NCBI GenBank assembly: GCA_049322695.1
Contig: JBMORW010000019.1
Coordinates: 37,242 to 101,241 of the forward strand
Direction of reading: 5' to 3'
Source: CALGKJ01 sp049322695
GTDB taxonomy: Bacteria; Bacillota; Clostridia; Lutisporales; Lutisporaceae
DNA: 64,000 nt
Position numbers and translations under genes: made by a program. The notes beneath the pieces were generated by a model, which was not told where the DNA came from, made no database searches, and was given only the letters and a program-made list of their open reading frames with translations. This document shows, one piece after another, positions 17,276 through 25,836 of the stretch (its first letter is position 1; the number at the start of each line of letters is the position of its first letter).

Positions 17276-18535
17276 TTACTGACGATTTTTCACGTTATCC
17301 CACTCTTCATCCATTCTGCTTAAAAAGCCTTCCTTATCCCTGTCAGACAGGTATGCCTGCAGCAAATTGGCAATCTGCATCCCTGGCGGATAGTAATGAT
17401 CAGGGAAGCTTGTGATTCTATTCTTTTCAAAATTAACAGCTATGCCATCCATTATAGGATCCTTTTGAATAACCCCGTTAACAGCCGAAAGTGCAAACTG
17501 CTCTGTAATATATCTCTCAGCTATTTCTTTCCTGGTCATAAACTCTATAAATTTCATTGCTTCCTTTGGATGCTTTGTATTAGCTGATACTGTAAGCAGT
17601 ACGTCCACTCCCGATACCAGCTTGTTCTGCTCAACATTGTTGGTAGCAGGGAAAGCAAATATTCCAAGATTCATATTTGGGTTAGCTTTTCTGATATCGG
17701 AAATCGCCCAGTTTCCTTGGAGGTACATTACTGAAGCGCCGTTTGCAAATGCATTGTTTCCATCAGGATACTTTTTACCGAAATTATCATCATGGCCATA
17801 GTCAAGAAGCTTCAGAACCTTGTCTGCCACTTCACCGTACTCTGCCTTAAAGGTTGTTGCACCTTCATGTCTTTTTTCGGTAAAATCCTTGGAGGGAATA
17901 TTTGCAGCCAGCGCGTTCCAACCTATAAGCCCTGTCCAGGCATCACCCAATGTAAAGTAGAAAGGTGTCTTCCCTGCAGACTTTATCTTTTCTGCCACTG
18001 CAACAAGCTCATCCCAGGTCTTTGGTATTTCCAGACCCAGTTCCTTGAATTGATCTTTATTATATAAAACTCCATTGGCATTGGTGGCGTATGGTATTCC
18101 ATAAACCTTCTTATTGTCCTGTCCTACAAGTCTGTTCAGCATATCTAAATAAGAAGGTAAAGCTGATTTAACTACAGCTTCCTTCGTCATATCCCTGAAA
18201 GCGCCAGCCCTGGCTATTTCACCGAAGGTAGCATTACCGCCTATTGCGAGCAAATCAGGCATTTCATTCTTATTCAGCCTTGTCATTAAGACAGTTTCAG
18301 CTTCCGGAGGCTGATTAAGCTTTATATGTATGTTTGGATTTTGCGCTTCAAATTCTGCTATCAGTGCTTCCAATGTAGCTTTACTCTCAGACTTATTTGA
18401 AAACAGCTCAAGCTCTACCTTTTGACCCGTTTTATCACCTGCAGCTGCTTCATCCCTGCTGCAGCCTGCAAACATTGCCGTAAATAGACAAAGCATTATA
18501 GCCCATGCAATTATGGACTTGAACCTTGTACTCAT
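17276..18535 (-). CDS. Extracellular sugar-binding lipoprotein
   Basis: A 419-residue solute-binding protein of the oligosaccharide (family 1) class. A signal sequence leads to the lipobox LFTAMFAGC, with Cys25 the likely lipidation site, so the protein is anchored outside the membrane. The mature part opens with KVELELFSNKSESKATLEAL, as in MalE/MsmE relatives, and includes conserved SBP segments such as LYNKDQFKELGLEIPKTWDELV. The ATG at 18535 has AAAGGGGG upstream. It is the first gene of the importer-glucosidase unit and has a LacI-type operator 57-76 bases upstream. The substrate is probably an isomalto-oligosaccharide, from the adjacent glucosidase. Confidence 0.92.
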   Translation of the reverse strand: MSTRFKSIIAWAIMLCLFTAMFAGCSRDEAAAGDKTGQKVELELFSNKSESKATLEALIAEFEAQNPNIHIKLNQPPEAETVLMTRLNKNEMPDLLAIGGNATFGEIARAGAFRDMTKEAVVKSALPSYLDMLNRLVGQDNKKVYGIPYATNANGVLYNKDQFKELGLEIPKTWDELVAVAEKIKSAGKTPFYFTLGDAWTGLIGWNALAANIPSKDFTEKRHEGATTFKAEYGEVADKVLKLLDYGHDDNFGKKYPDGNNAFANGASVMYLQGNWAISDIRKANPNMNLGIFAFPATNNVEQNKLVSGVDVLLTVSANTKHPKEAMKFIEFMTRKEIAERYITEQFALSAVNGVIQKDPIMDGIAVNFEKNRITSFPDHYYPPGMQIANLLQAYLSDRDKEGFLSRMDEEWDNVKNRQ

Positions 18536-18591
18536 TGATTTTCCCCCTTTATTATTAATGCTTCTCGCAACATGTAGATGTAAACTTATAT

Positions 18592-18611
18592 GGTTAAACG
18601 TTTACGTAACT
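18592..18611 (+). promoter_or_regulatory. LacI-type operator before the sugar operon
   Basis: GGTTAAACGTTTACGTAACT contains the palindrome TAAACGTTTA with the central CG typical of LacI-family operators. An almost identical site (18 of 20 bases) lies upstream of the lacI-type gene itself at 19644-19663. Confidence 0.8.
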
Positions 18612-18623
18612 ACCAAAATTTTT

Positions 18624-19625
18624 TTAAAGCCGCCTGACAGTGTTTCTTTCTACAATTTTATGAGGCAGTATTATACTCTCTGCCCTTTTTTGTGTCTTAA
18701 TCATCGAAAGCAGCTTTTCCATAGCAGTTTTGCCCATATTATATAAAGGCTGGGCAACCACAGTGAGAGGTGGAATCGCCATCTCTGCTACGGGTGTATT
18801 GTCATAACCTATTACCGACAGCTCATCAGGCACCTTAATGCCTTTTTTATATGCTACCGATAATGCTCCTACAGCCATATTATCACTGGCTGCAAAAACT
18901 GCAGAAAATGTGTTCTTCTCAGACAGCAGCTCCTCCATGCAGGTAATTCCGCTTTGATAGCTGAAATTCCCATGCTTTATAAGCTTTTTATTTATAGGTA
19001 TCCCATAATCCTGTAATGCTTGCAAGTAGCCATTTATGCGCGGTTCGCCCGCCACAGGATCATCAGGAGTGCCACTGATCATAGCTATATCTGTATGCCC
19101 CATCTCAATCAGATATTGTGCAGCCGAATAAGCAGCCTGCTTATCATCAACCTTTACATAAGGCACCTGTAGTCTGTATGATTCTGTTGATACCAGTATG
19201 ATAGGCACCTTTATGGCTGCCAAAGCCTTATAATAATCATTGGTAATTGTCAGGCTGGTTATTATGATTCCATCCACTTGCCTGCCTGTAAGTACCTTCA
19301 AGTATTCCAAAGTTCTGTTTCCGTCTATTCCTGTATTGCATACAACTACACTATAGTTGTTCATATGTGCCGTGTCTTCTATGCCATCTATGATTTCACC
19401 GTAAAATATAGTTTTTACATTCGGAAGCAATACTCCTATTGTTTTGGTATTCTTTGTCACCAAGCCTCTGGCAATGGTATTAGGCTGATAGCCCATTTGC
19501 TCTATAACCTTTAAAACTCTTTCCTTTGTATCTTCAGAATAGCCGCCCAAGTCATTCAACACCCTGGAAACTGTTGCAACGGAAACGTTTGCCTGTTTTG
19601 CTACCTCTTTTATGGTAAAATTCAT
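18624..19625 (-). CDS. LacI-family transcriptional repressor
   Basis: A 333-residue regulator with an N-terminal LacI helix-turn-helix (TIKEVAKQANVSVATVSRVL, residues 4-23), the hinge helix region and a periplasmic-binding-protein-like effector domain (GVLLPNVKTIFYGEIIDGIE ... VIGYDNTPVAEMAIPPLTVV). The ATG at 19625 with GGGAG upstream gives the standard family N terminus; a longer frame to 19688 would read through the promoter and operator. It sits upstream of the sugar importer-glucosidase unit on the same strand. Matching operators precede both, so it probably represses itself and the operon until an imported sugar binds. Confidence 0.92.
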   Translation of the reverse strand: MNFTIKEVAKQANVSVATVSRVLNDLGGYSEDTKERVLKVIEQMGYQPNTIARGLVTKNTKTIGVLLPNVKTIFYGEIIDGIEDTAHMNNYSVVVCNTGIDGNRTLEYLKVLTGRQVDGIIITSLTITNDYYKALAAIKVPIILVSTESYRLQVPYVKVDDKQAAYSAAQYLIEMGHTDIAMISGTPDDPVAGEPRINGYLQALQDYGIPINKKLIKHGNFSYQSGITCMEELLSEKNTFSAVFAASDNMAVGALSVAYKKGIKVPDELSVIGYDNTPVAEMAIPPLTVVAQPLYNMGKTAMEKLLSMIKTQKRAESIILPHKIVERNTVRRL

Positions 19626-19643
19626 AGTAAATGTTCTCCCTAT

Positions 19644-19699
19644 AATTACGTAATCGTTTAACCAGTTTAAATGTATCATATTTACCAAATAATTGTCAA
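19644..19699 (-). promoter_or_regulatory. Promoter and autoregulatory operator of the LacI-type gene
   Basis: A consensus -35 TTGACA is at 19699-19694, with a plausible -10 (GATACA or ATACAT) 16-17 bases downstream. Just after lies GGTTAAACGATTACGTAATT (19663-19644), matching the operator of the sugar operon at 18 of 20 bases. The position overlapping the expected transcription start fits autorepression. Confidence 0.75.
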
Positions 19700-19708
19700 C
19701 AGTAATAT

Positions 19709-19737
19709 AAAAGATTGGCTCATAAGAGCCAATCTTT
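19709..19737 (-). terminator. Terminator of the aminopeptidase gene
   Basis: AAAGATTGGCTC and GAGCCAATCTTT form a perfect stem with a four-base loop, followed on the minus strand by TTTTATATT. It lies 17 bases beyond the aminopeptidase stop. Confidence 0.85.
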
Positions 19738-19753
19738 AGCTTTACCTTTCTTT

Positions 19754-20983
19754 TTAAAATACAAAATTCCCATCCTTCATTATGGCTACTTCTACTCCGT
19801 CATGAGTCATACCTGTTACTGTCATGTCATCGGTACCAATCATAAAGTCAATATGAGTAAGAGAGTAATTCGCACCAAGCTCATCAAGCTCTTCTCTGCT
19901 CATATTCTCCCCTCCCTTGATGTTGGTAGGATATGCATTACCTATTGCTACGTGACTTGAAGCATTTTCATCAAATAAAGTATTGTAGAACAGTATTCCC
20001 ATATTGGATATAGGTGAATCAACAGGAACCAACGCTATCTCGCCTAGATATGAAGCTCCTTCATCTATACTTATCATTTCCTTTAAAAACTCCTTGCCCT
20101 TTTCAGCAGTATATTCCACTACCTTGCCGTCCTTAAAGGTAAGAGAGAAGTTCTCAATAAGGCTTCCGTTATAGTTTAGTGGCATGGAGCTTACCACCCT
20201 GCCGTTTACGCCTGTTTTCTTAGGCATTGTGAATACTTCTTCGGTAGGCATGTTAGCAACAAACTCCACACCTTCGGGAGTAAGATCCGATCCGCCTGTC
20301 CAAAGATGCTTTTCAGGGAGTTCTATTGTCACATCTGTTCCTATAGAGTTCTTCATGTGGATGTGCTTGAAATTATATGTATTAAGAAAGTCTAAAGACT
20401 TCTTCAGGTTAGTGATATGCTTCTTCCATTCACTCACCGGGTCATCCTTGTCAACCCTTACAGTGTTGAGAATTGCATTCCAAAGCTTATTCATTGCTGT
20501 TTCAAGCGTGTCATCCGGGAACACTTTCTGTGCCCACTTTTCTGTAGGTACTGAAGCTACACACCATTTGTTCCTGTTGCACATCATTCTTTCTCTGTAT
20601 TCTTTAAGTGCCAGACCCAAGTTCTTGTACATAAGGCTCATTCTGGCTGGATCAACATCCGACATGAGATCCGGATCGTCAGCAGCTATACTTATAAAGG
20701 CAGCTCCTTCCCTGGCCAAGGAGATGTAGAATTCCTTTCTCCAGTTTGGAACAACCTCCAATGTACTTTCAGGTGCATACAACAGCTTGATTCGTGTGGA
20801 TGGCTGGTCGTTCCAGTTCATTACTACGTCCTTTGCACCTTCCTTGTATGCTGTCTCGGCTATTATCCTGGCAAAAAAAGCACATTCCAGCGGAGATGAT
20901 ATGACAAGAGTCTGATTCTCCTGCAGACATACTCCTATCTTTACCAGCAGGCGAGCGTATTTTTCCAATAATACATTATTCAT
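19754..20983 (-). CDS. M29-family aminopeptidase
   Basis: A 409-residue cytoplasmic metallo-aminopeptidase of the thermophilic (M29, AmpS/PepS) family. Expected metal-site segments are present: NMPTEEVFTMPKK (Glu), ASYLGEIALV (Glu), LFDENASSHVAIGNAY (Glu and His) and THIDFMIGTDDM (His and Asp). The length is typical. The ATG at 20983 follows GGGGGAAGG. It is monocistronic, upstream of the lacI-type gene and separated from it by a strong terminator. It would trim N-terminal residues from peptides; no specific pathway is implied by the neighbours. Confidence 0.92.
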   Translation of the reverse strand: MNNVLLEKYARLLVKIGVCLQENQTLVISSPLECAFFARIIAETAYKEGAKDVVMNWNDQPSTRIKLLYAPESTLEVVPNWRKEFYISLAREGAAFISIAADDPDLMSDVDPARMSLMYKNLGLALKEYRERMMCNRNKWCVASVPTEKWAQKVFPDDTLETAMNKLWNAILNTVRVDKDDPVSEWKKHITNLKKSLDFLNTYNFKHIHMKNSIGTDVTIELPEKHLWTGGSDLTPEGVEFVANMPTEEVFTMPKKTGVNGRVVSSMPLNYNGSLIENFSLTFKDGKVVEYTAEKGKEFLKEMISIDEGASYLGEIALVPVDSPISNMGILFYNTLFDENASSHVAIGNAYPTNIKGGENMSREELDELGANYSLTHIDFMIGTDDMTVTGMTHDGVEVAIMKDGNFVF

Positions 20984-21094
20984 TTACCTTCCCCCTCATG
21001 AAGCAGTATTTGAAATACCAAGCATGCTCAAAGCCATGCATTTCAAGTATATCACACACATGGCTCAACATGCCACTGCAACATGCATGAGCAA

Positions 21095-21130
21095 CAAAAA
21101 ATCAAGCCCAATGGTAATTTGAGCTTGATT
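21095..21130 (-). terminator. Terminator of the DUF6465 gene
   Basis: AATCAAGC and GCTTGATT pair around a 14-base loop; the minus strand continues with TTTTTTG. Confidence 0.75.
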
Positions 21131-21158
21131 CATAGCTTTTATATTGGCAGAATAGAAT

Positions 21159-21359
21159 CTAGACTAAGGGAAAGCTTCCTTTTGCTTCTCCATTAATTAC
21201 GTAGTAGCAGGTGTTTTCTTCAACCTTAAGGTATATTTCGATGTTGTTAAGATCCTTTACCAGCCCGCCGTTTTCCTTCCAGATTTCCTTGATCTTTTTC
21301 TCCAGTTCAGCCGCCTCAAACTGATAACCTAAATATTGAACAAAAAAATTTGATTTCAT
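21159..21359 (-). CDS. DUF6465-like small protein
   Basis: A 66-residue soluble protein. Its pattern (FVQYLGYQFEAAELEKKIKEIW ... IEIYLKVEENTCYYVINGEAKGSFPL) matches the short DUF6465 family found widely in Clostridia, of unknown function. The ATG at 21359 has GGAGGTG seven bases upstream, and the gene has its own terminator. Nothing catalytic is visible. Confidence 0.82.
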   Translation of the reverse strand: MKSNFFVQYLGYQFEAAELEKKIKEIWKENGGLVKDLNNIEIYLKVEENTCYYVINGEAKGSFPLV

Positions 21360-21699
21360 GCTACACCTCCTATTTATTCATTTATCTTATGCTATTATAG
21401 ATATTTTATCATATTATCTTTAATTTGTATTGAAAATATTGTTAAATTTTAACTTTTATCATCGCTTTTGTATTTTAATATTACAGGGGCATTCAGACAG
21501 CTTTTATCAATCCTTTGTCCGGCTTGACTGTATGTTATCCTCCTTGAGCAAAGCTGCAATATCAGAGCTTGCCTTTATCTGAAAATACAATGCAATAACT
21601 GGCAGAGTTATAGTATGTATAATTTTTGTCTCTTTAATCTATATATAAAGTAAGATAATTAATAATATAGACAATATGCTAATGAAATGAGGGTAGAAA
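21360..21699. other. 340-base AT-rich intergenic region
   Basis: This divergent gap separates the DUF6465 gene and the nitroreductase and must hold both promoters. TATAAT at 21618-21623 is a possible -10 for the nitroreductase, without a clear -35. I see no gene, RNA structure or repeat that I can support. Confidence 0.45.
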
Positions 21700-22263
21700 A
21701 TGAATGATACAATAAGGAGCATTATAAACAGACGAAGCATCAGAATGTTTGAACCGGAACAAATAAGAGACAATGAGCTTGAAGCCGTACTGCAAGCAGG
21801 AGCATATGCCCCCAGTGCCGCAAATCAGCAGCCATGGCATTTCACAGTTATTCAGAATAAGGATGTGATGAAGCGAATAACCCAGGATACTAAGGATTAT
21901 TTTATGTTTTCCGAAAACCTAAGATTTAAGCAAATCGCAGACGATCCAAGTTTTAACCCCTTTCATGGAGCTCCTACCTGCATTGTAATAAGCGGTGATG
22001 AAAAAGCTTTGATGCCGCATGCTGACTGCGCAGCAGCTGCACAGAACATGCTGATAGCTGCATCTTCACTTGGATTAGGCTCCTGCTGGGTCAACATATT
22101 CCTTCACCTGTTCAACGGAAGTAAAGGCGAGGCTTGGAAGTCCGAGCTTGATATACCGACCGGCTATAAGCCGTTTTATTCAATAGTACTCGGATACAAG
22201 ACCACAATAGGTAATCCTGAGCCCTTACCCAGGAGAAACAACATAGTTAACTATATAAAATAG
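21700..22263 (+). CDS. Nitroreductase-family FMN oxidoreductase
   Basis: A 187-residue flavoprotein of the nitroreductase superfamily. The N-terminal FMN-phosphate motif INRRSIRMFEPEQI, the APSAANQQPWHFTVI segment and the SLGLGSCWVNI motif are all present. Such enzymes reduce nitro compounds, quinones or other acceptors with NAD(P)H; the substrate cannot be predicted. The ATG at 21700 has GAGGGT six bases upstream. It appears monocistronic, ending in a symmetrical terminator. Confidence 0.92.
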   Translation: MNDTIRSIINRRSIRMFEPEQIRDNELEAVLQAGAYAPSAANQQPWHFTVIQNKDVMKRITQDTKDYFMFSENLRFKQIADDPSFNPFHGAPTCIVISGDEKALMPHADCAAAAQNMLIAASSLGLGSCWVNIFLHLFNGSKGEAWKSELDIPTGYKPFYSIVLGYKTTIGNPEPLPRRNNIVNYIK

Positions 22264-22293
22264 GAGCTACGCTTTTGCCAAGCTCCTATTTTA
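22257..22293 (+). terminator. Terminator of the nitroreductase gene
   Basis: AAAATAGGAGCT and AGCTCCTATTTT pair perfectly around a 12-base loop. The stem includes the stop codon. Confidence 0.8.
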
Positions 22294-22504
22294 TGCTTTA
22301 CCAATCCTTTGCCCAGCTTATCATATTCGATGCATTTGTATAGTATTTTGTTTCCGCCTGAAAGCCTTAAACAGCCTTCCTCCTTTTCAAATATACTTTT
22401 ATTTTCAGGAATACAATTTACTGAAGATTATATATGTTTATTAAGCAGGATTTTCATGTAATAGAAAGAAGTATATAGTAGTTTGATTATAGGGGGTATT
22501 GGTA

Positions 22505-23443
22505 TTGAAGTATGAGCATTTTACGTTTTATGATCCGCAGGACTTCGAAATATATGTTTATAAGTGGATGCCGGAAGAGGGTACAGTACCTAAAGCAGCA
22601 ATTCAGATAGCTCATGGCATGGCCGAAACAGCGGCCAGATATGAACGTTTGGCAGATTATCTGACAAGCCATGGCTATATAGTGTATGCCAACGATCACC
22701 GGGGACACGGAAGAACTGCCAAGTCTCTCGACAATGTTGGATATTTGGGTAAAGACGGCTTCAATTGGGCCGTAAAGGACATGCACCAGCTTAATGGCAT
22801 AATCAGAAAGGAAAATACTGAGCTGCCTGTTATACTAATAGGCCACAGCATGGGTTCATTCATGTCTCAACAGTATATCACATTGTATGGTGAAAGCCTT
22901 GACGCCTTGATTCTTTCAGGTACAAACGGAGCCTTCGGATTTGATGTTAGCGCAGGAATTCTACTTGCAAGGCTTGAGATTGCACTAAAAGGAGATAAGC
23001 ATAGAAGCAAGCTGCTTGATAAGATGTCCTTCGGAAAATTCAATAATCCTTTTAAGCCTGCACGTACTCAATTTGATTGGCTTAGCAGGGACTGTCAGGA
23101 GGTTGACAAATATATCGATAATCCATACTGCGGCTCTGTTTTTTCGGCAGGTTACTTCTATGATTTGGCAAGAGCATTGAAAAAGCTTCATTTGCCTGAT
23201 GCCATGTCGAAAATACCAAAGGAACTTCCAATTTATATATTTTCCGGAGATATGGACCCGGTTGGCAATTATGGAAAAGGTCCCAAAAGACTGTATAATA
23301 TGTATAAGGAACTAAACATAAAAAATGTCACACTAAAGCTGTACAAGAACGGACGTCATGAAATGCTGAATGAAACCAATAGAGATGAGGTTATGAAGGA
23401 TATACTGGACTGGCTGAACAATAATGTATCCTATAATAAATAA
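22505..23443 (+). CDS. Alpha/beta hydrolase, monoacylglycerol lipase-like
   Basis: A hydrolase of about 312 residues with the serine-hydrolase nucleophile elbow GHSMG (about residue 117), an acid in FSGDMDPVG and a catalytic histidine in KNGRHEML near the end. The opening YDPQDFEIYVYKWMPEEG and the HGMAETAARYERLADYL block are typical of the lysophospholipase / monoacylglycerol lipase group (Hydrolase_4). I favour the TTG at 22505, eight bases after GGGGG, over the one at 22499. No signal peptide is present. The downstream gene 15 bases away encodes a PlsC acyltransferase, so the pair may remodel membrane lipids. Confidence 0.88.
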   Translation: MKYEHFTFYDPQDFEIYVYKWMPEEGTVPKAAIQIAHGMAETAARYERLADYLTSHGYIVYANDHRGHGRTAKSLDNVGYLGKDGFNWAVKDMHQLNGIIRKENTELPVILIGHSMGSFMSQQYITLYGESLDALILSGTNGAFGFDVSAGILLARLEIALKGDKHRSKLLDKMSFGKFNNPFKPARTQFDWLSRDCQEVDKYIDNPYCGSVFSAGYFYDLARALKKLHLPDAMSKIPKELPIYIFSGDMDPVGNYGKGPKRLYNMYKELNIKNVTLKLYKNGRHEMLNETNRDEVMKDILDWLNNNVSYNK

Positions 23444-23458
23444 GCCGAGGAGATAAAA

Positions 23459-24172
23459 ATGATAAGAACTATTGCATGGTACTCAAACTTTGTACTGACC
23501 CTTGCTGCAGCTACCCCTAAGCTATACAAGGTAAGACTGCTGGATAAAGCCGGCAAGCATAGGGAAAAGACCGAGTACGTACATAAAACAACTTCAAAAT
23601 GGGCAAGCTCACAGGTAAAGATGAGCGGGGCAAGAATAAATATACATGGACTTGAAAACATACCCGAGGACATACCTGTGGTTTTTATTAGCAATCATCA
23701 AAGTAATTTTGATATTGCGCTTTTTATGAGCTGCATCGATAAACCAAAGGGGTATATATCAAAGCATGAAATGGGTAAGGTACCTCTCCTTCGAAGCTGG
23801 ATGAGAGCCATGAACTGTGTTTTTATGGATAGGAGCAGCTTGAGAAAGTCTGCTGAAGCTATAGCGGAAGGAGTAAAAATACTAAAGGGCGGGCATTCTC
23901 TTGTGATATTTCCTGAAGGAACCAGGAGTAAGGGAGACACCATGGGAGAGTTCAAGGCAGGCAGTATCAAGCTGGCTACTAAGGCCGGTGTTCCTATTGT
24001 TCCCGTCACCATAAAAGGCTCCTATAAGCTTATGGAAAGTAATAACAGCATGATAAAGCCTGCAGATGTAGAGTTGTTTATACACCCGATGATAGAAACA
24101 GCAAACCTATCCAAGGAAGAACAGGATTTATTAAACGATAAGCTTGTAGAAATAATAAAAAGCAAACTGTAA
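23459..24172 (+). CDS. plsC: 1-acyl-sn-glycerol-3-phosphate acyltransferase (PlsC family)
   Basis: A 237-residue membrane-associated acyltransferase. Motif I NHQSNFD (about residue 79) matches the catalytic NHX4D box, and motif III FPEGTRSKGD (about residue 150) contacts the glycerol phosphate. Members transfer an acyl chain to lysophosphatidic acid in phospholipid synthesis. The ATG at 23459 has GAGGAG upstream and follows the lipase-like gene by 15 bases. It ends at a strong bidirectional terminator. It may be an accessory copy rather than the main plsC. Confidence 0.9.
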   Translation: MIRTIAWYSNFVLTLAAATPKLYKVRLLDKAGKHREKTEYVHKTTSKWASSQVKMSGARINIHGLENIPEDIPVVFISNHQSNFDIALFMSCIDKPKGYISKHEMGKVPLLRSWMRAMNCVFMDRSSLRKSAEAIAEGVKILKGGHSLVIFPEGTRSKGDTMGEFKAGSIKLATKAGVPIVPVTIKGSYKLMESNNSMIKPADVELFIHPMIETANLSKEEQDLLNDKLVEIIKSKL

Positions 24173-24219
24173 AAACAGCCCTCACAGGTAATATCCAATC
24201 CTTTGAGGGCTGTTTTTTT
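24171..24219 (+). terminator. Bidirectional terminator
   Basis: AAAAACAGCCCTCA and TGAGGGCTGTTTTT pair across a 19-base loop, with A and T runs on opposite flanks. It serves the convergent genes ending at 24172 and 24218. Confidence 0.9.
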
Positions 24220-25081
24220 ACTTTATTCCCAGTTCTTTCTTAACCTTGGCATATATCAGCAGCATATTGGTCTTATGTAAGTTTGCTGCATTAGAAGCAG
24301 TTATGAAGGAGGAGTCCTTCATACAGTCTTCCAGCTTAATTTCATTTATTTCCTGCCTGGAACCTCCTGATTTCAGTATCTCACGTACCTTATACGTTGC
24401 ATTTTTTACATATTCGAGATGCCTTTCCAGTGCCAAAGTGCCATTTACAAGCTCTCCGTGTCCCGGTATTATCAGGTCATATCGGTTTTTCGCAAGCCTC
24501 TCCCATGTGCTGACATGATCCTCATAGGTGCTTCCATAGCCCATGGAGGGTATATTGTCAGAATAAACAATATCTCCTGCCAACAGAATATTCTTATCCT
24601 CTATTTCTATGCTCATATGTTTATTATAATCATGTCCGGGTGTGTGCAAAACCCTGAAGCTCATATCTCCAACTTTAACTTGCTGACCATCCTCTGTATT
24701 GTCATACTTATATACATTAGAAGCACTGGCGGAGAATTTTTCCAGATTAAAGACATGATCTGAATGACTGTGAGTTATGAATATATTACTTATCTGCACA
24801 TTATTCTTTTTCAGAAAGCTTTCCAAGACCTTACCGTCCTCTTCATTGTCGCCTGCATCGATAAGAACTCCTTCTCCCCCTGACACAACAAGTGTCATGT
24901 TAACCTTATGTTCCTTGTTTGTGATAACATACACTCCTTCACATACATTTATCATTCCGTCAGTAAGCTCCATCGCTGAAACTTCATACACCGGCTTCAT
25001 CTCTTTAGCAGTCAGCATATAAGACGCCGCTGCAATAACAAAACACAATATAAAAATTACAGCCTTAACCCCATTCCTCAT
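24218..25081 (-). CDS. MBL-fold metallo-hydrolase, exported or membrane-anchored
   Basis: A 287-residue metallo-beta-lactamase-fold protein. The metal motif THSHSDHVF (HxHxDH) is near residue 104, followed by HTPGHD, LLAGDIVYSD and IIPGHGE, the standard dinuclear site. An N-terminal hydrophobic segment (AVIFILCFVIAAASYML) makes it exported or membrane-bound. It is distantly similar to beta-lactamases and to glyoxalase II or quorum-quenching hydrolases; the substrate is unclear. The ATG at 25081 has GGGGTG six bases upstream. It begins four bases after a PadR gene, so it is probably under PadR control. Confidence 0.88.
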   Translation of the reverse strand: MRNGVKAVIFILCFVIAAASYMLTAKEMKPVYEVSAMELTDGMINVCEGVYVITNKEHKVNMTLVVSGGEGVLIDAGDNEEDGKVLESFLKKNNVQISNIFITHSHSDHVFNLEKFSASASNVYKYDNTEDGQQVKVGDMSFRVLHTPGHDYNKHMSIEIEDKNILLAGDIVYSDNIPSMGYGSTYEDHVSTWERLAKNRYDLIIPGHGELVNGTLALERHLEYVKNATYKVREILKSGGSRQEINEIKLEDCMKDSSFITASNAANLHKTNMLLIYAKVKKELGIK

Positions 25082-25085
25082 ATCA

Positions 25086-25649
25086 TCACCCCTGCTTGGA
25101 TTTATATTTCTGAATTTCTTCGATGCTTTCTCTTGCCCAGCTCATTTCAGATTTTACAAAGCCTATTCCCCTTTTCAGTGTCAGCCATTGGTGAAACCCA
25201 TCGTCACTCATCTTCCCATCATCAGCGGCAAGCCTTATTCTTTCATCAATGCCTGTATATATTTCAAGCTCCTCTTCCAACTGCCTTATATATCTTTGCA
25301 GTTGATAAACAAGCTCTTCCTTTGGTATTCTGGCACTAAAGAAAATTCTGACCAAAAACTCATTTCTGGCTGTTTTATTAATCTTCTGAGGAAAATCCCT
25401 AAGCCAATCCACAAGCTCCTTTTTTCCCTTATCCAAAATAGTATATATCTTTTTATCAGGCTTTCCTTCCTGAGGTTCTATATGGCTGGAAATAAACCCC
25501 TTGGCTTCAAGCTTTCCCAGTTCAATATATATTTGGCTGAGCTCGGCAGTCCAAAAAAAGTTTGTTGAATTGCTCATATAGGTTTTAATATCATAGCCGG
25601 TTCTAGGTTTAATATCCAGAATACCAAGTATTATATATTTTAATATCAA
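25086..25649 (-). CDS. PadR-family transcriptional regulator
   Basis: A 187-residue regulator with the PadR winged helix (about 1-85, ILGILDIKPRTGYDIKTYM, LEAKGFI, YTILDKGKKEL) and a C-terminal helical dimerisation domain of the Vir_act_alpha_C type. The TTG at 25649 is seven bases after a strong GGAGGTG. It is the first gene of a two-gene unit with the MBL hydrolase four bases downstream. An AT-rich palindrome just upstream is a candidate autorepression site. The inducer is not evident. Confidence 0.9.
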   Translation of the reverse strand: MILKYIILGILDIKPRTGYDIKTYMSNSTNFFWTAELSQIYIELGKLEAKGFISSHIEPQEGKPDKKIYTILDKGKKELVDWLRDFPQKINKTARNEFLVRIFFSARIPKEELVYQLQRYIRQLEEELEIYTGIDERIRLAADDGKMSDDGFHQWLTLKRGIGFVKSEMSWARESIEEIQKYKSKQG

Positions 25650-25661
25650 TTTTTCACCTCC

Positions 25662-25681
25662 ATATATAACGTTTTATATAT
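25662..25681 (-). promoter_or_regulatory. Candidate PadR operator
   Basis: ATATATAA-CGTT-TTATATAT, a palindrome with perfect eight-base arms, lies 13-32 bases upstream of the PadR start codon. AT-rich sequence makes chance palindromes common, so confidence is limited. Confidence 0.45.
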
Positions 25682-25796
25682 AATCATTTGTATATAACAT
25701 AGCATAAAGCCGCAAATTTGTAAACAGCATAATGGCCACTATTTGATTTTATTCTCCCCGATGCATTTGTTACTGCATAAATGAAGCAAAATAAAA

Positions 25797-25829
25797 CCCT
25801 ATGGCATACAGCTTATTGTATCCATAGGG
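25797..25829 (-). terminator. Terminator of the diguanylate cyclase gene
   Basis: CCCTATGG-ATACA pairs with TGTAT-CCATAGGG, with bulges; on the minus strand TTTTATTTTG follows. It lies just beyond the cyclase stop. Confidence 0.8.
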
Positions 25830-25836
25830 ATATAAT

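Noticed and set aside
20184..20729. A 181-residue plus-strand frame within the aminopeptidase gene
   Set aside because: It lies wholly antisense to a strongly conserved gene and has a composition typical of shadow frames.
20984..21094. CATG-rich short dyads between the aminopeptidase and DUF6465 genes as a regulatory array
   Set aside because: Copies are short, unevenly spaced and not better than chance by eye.
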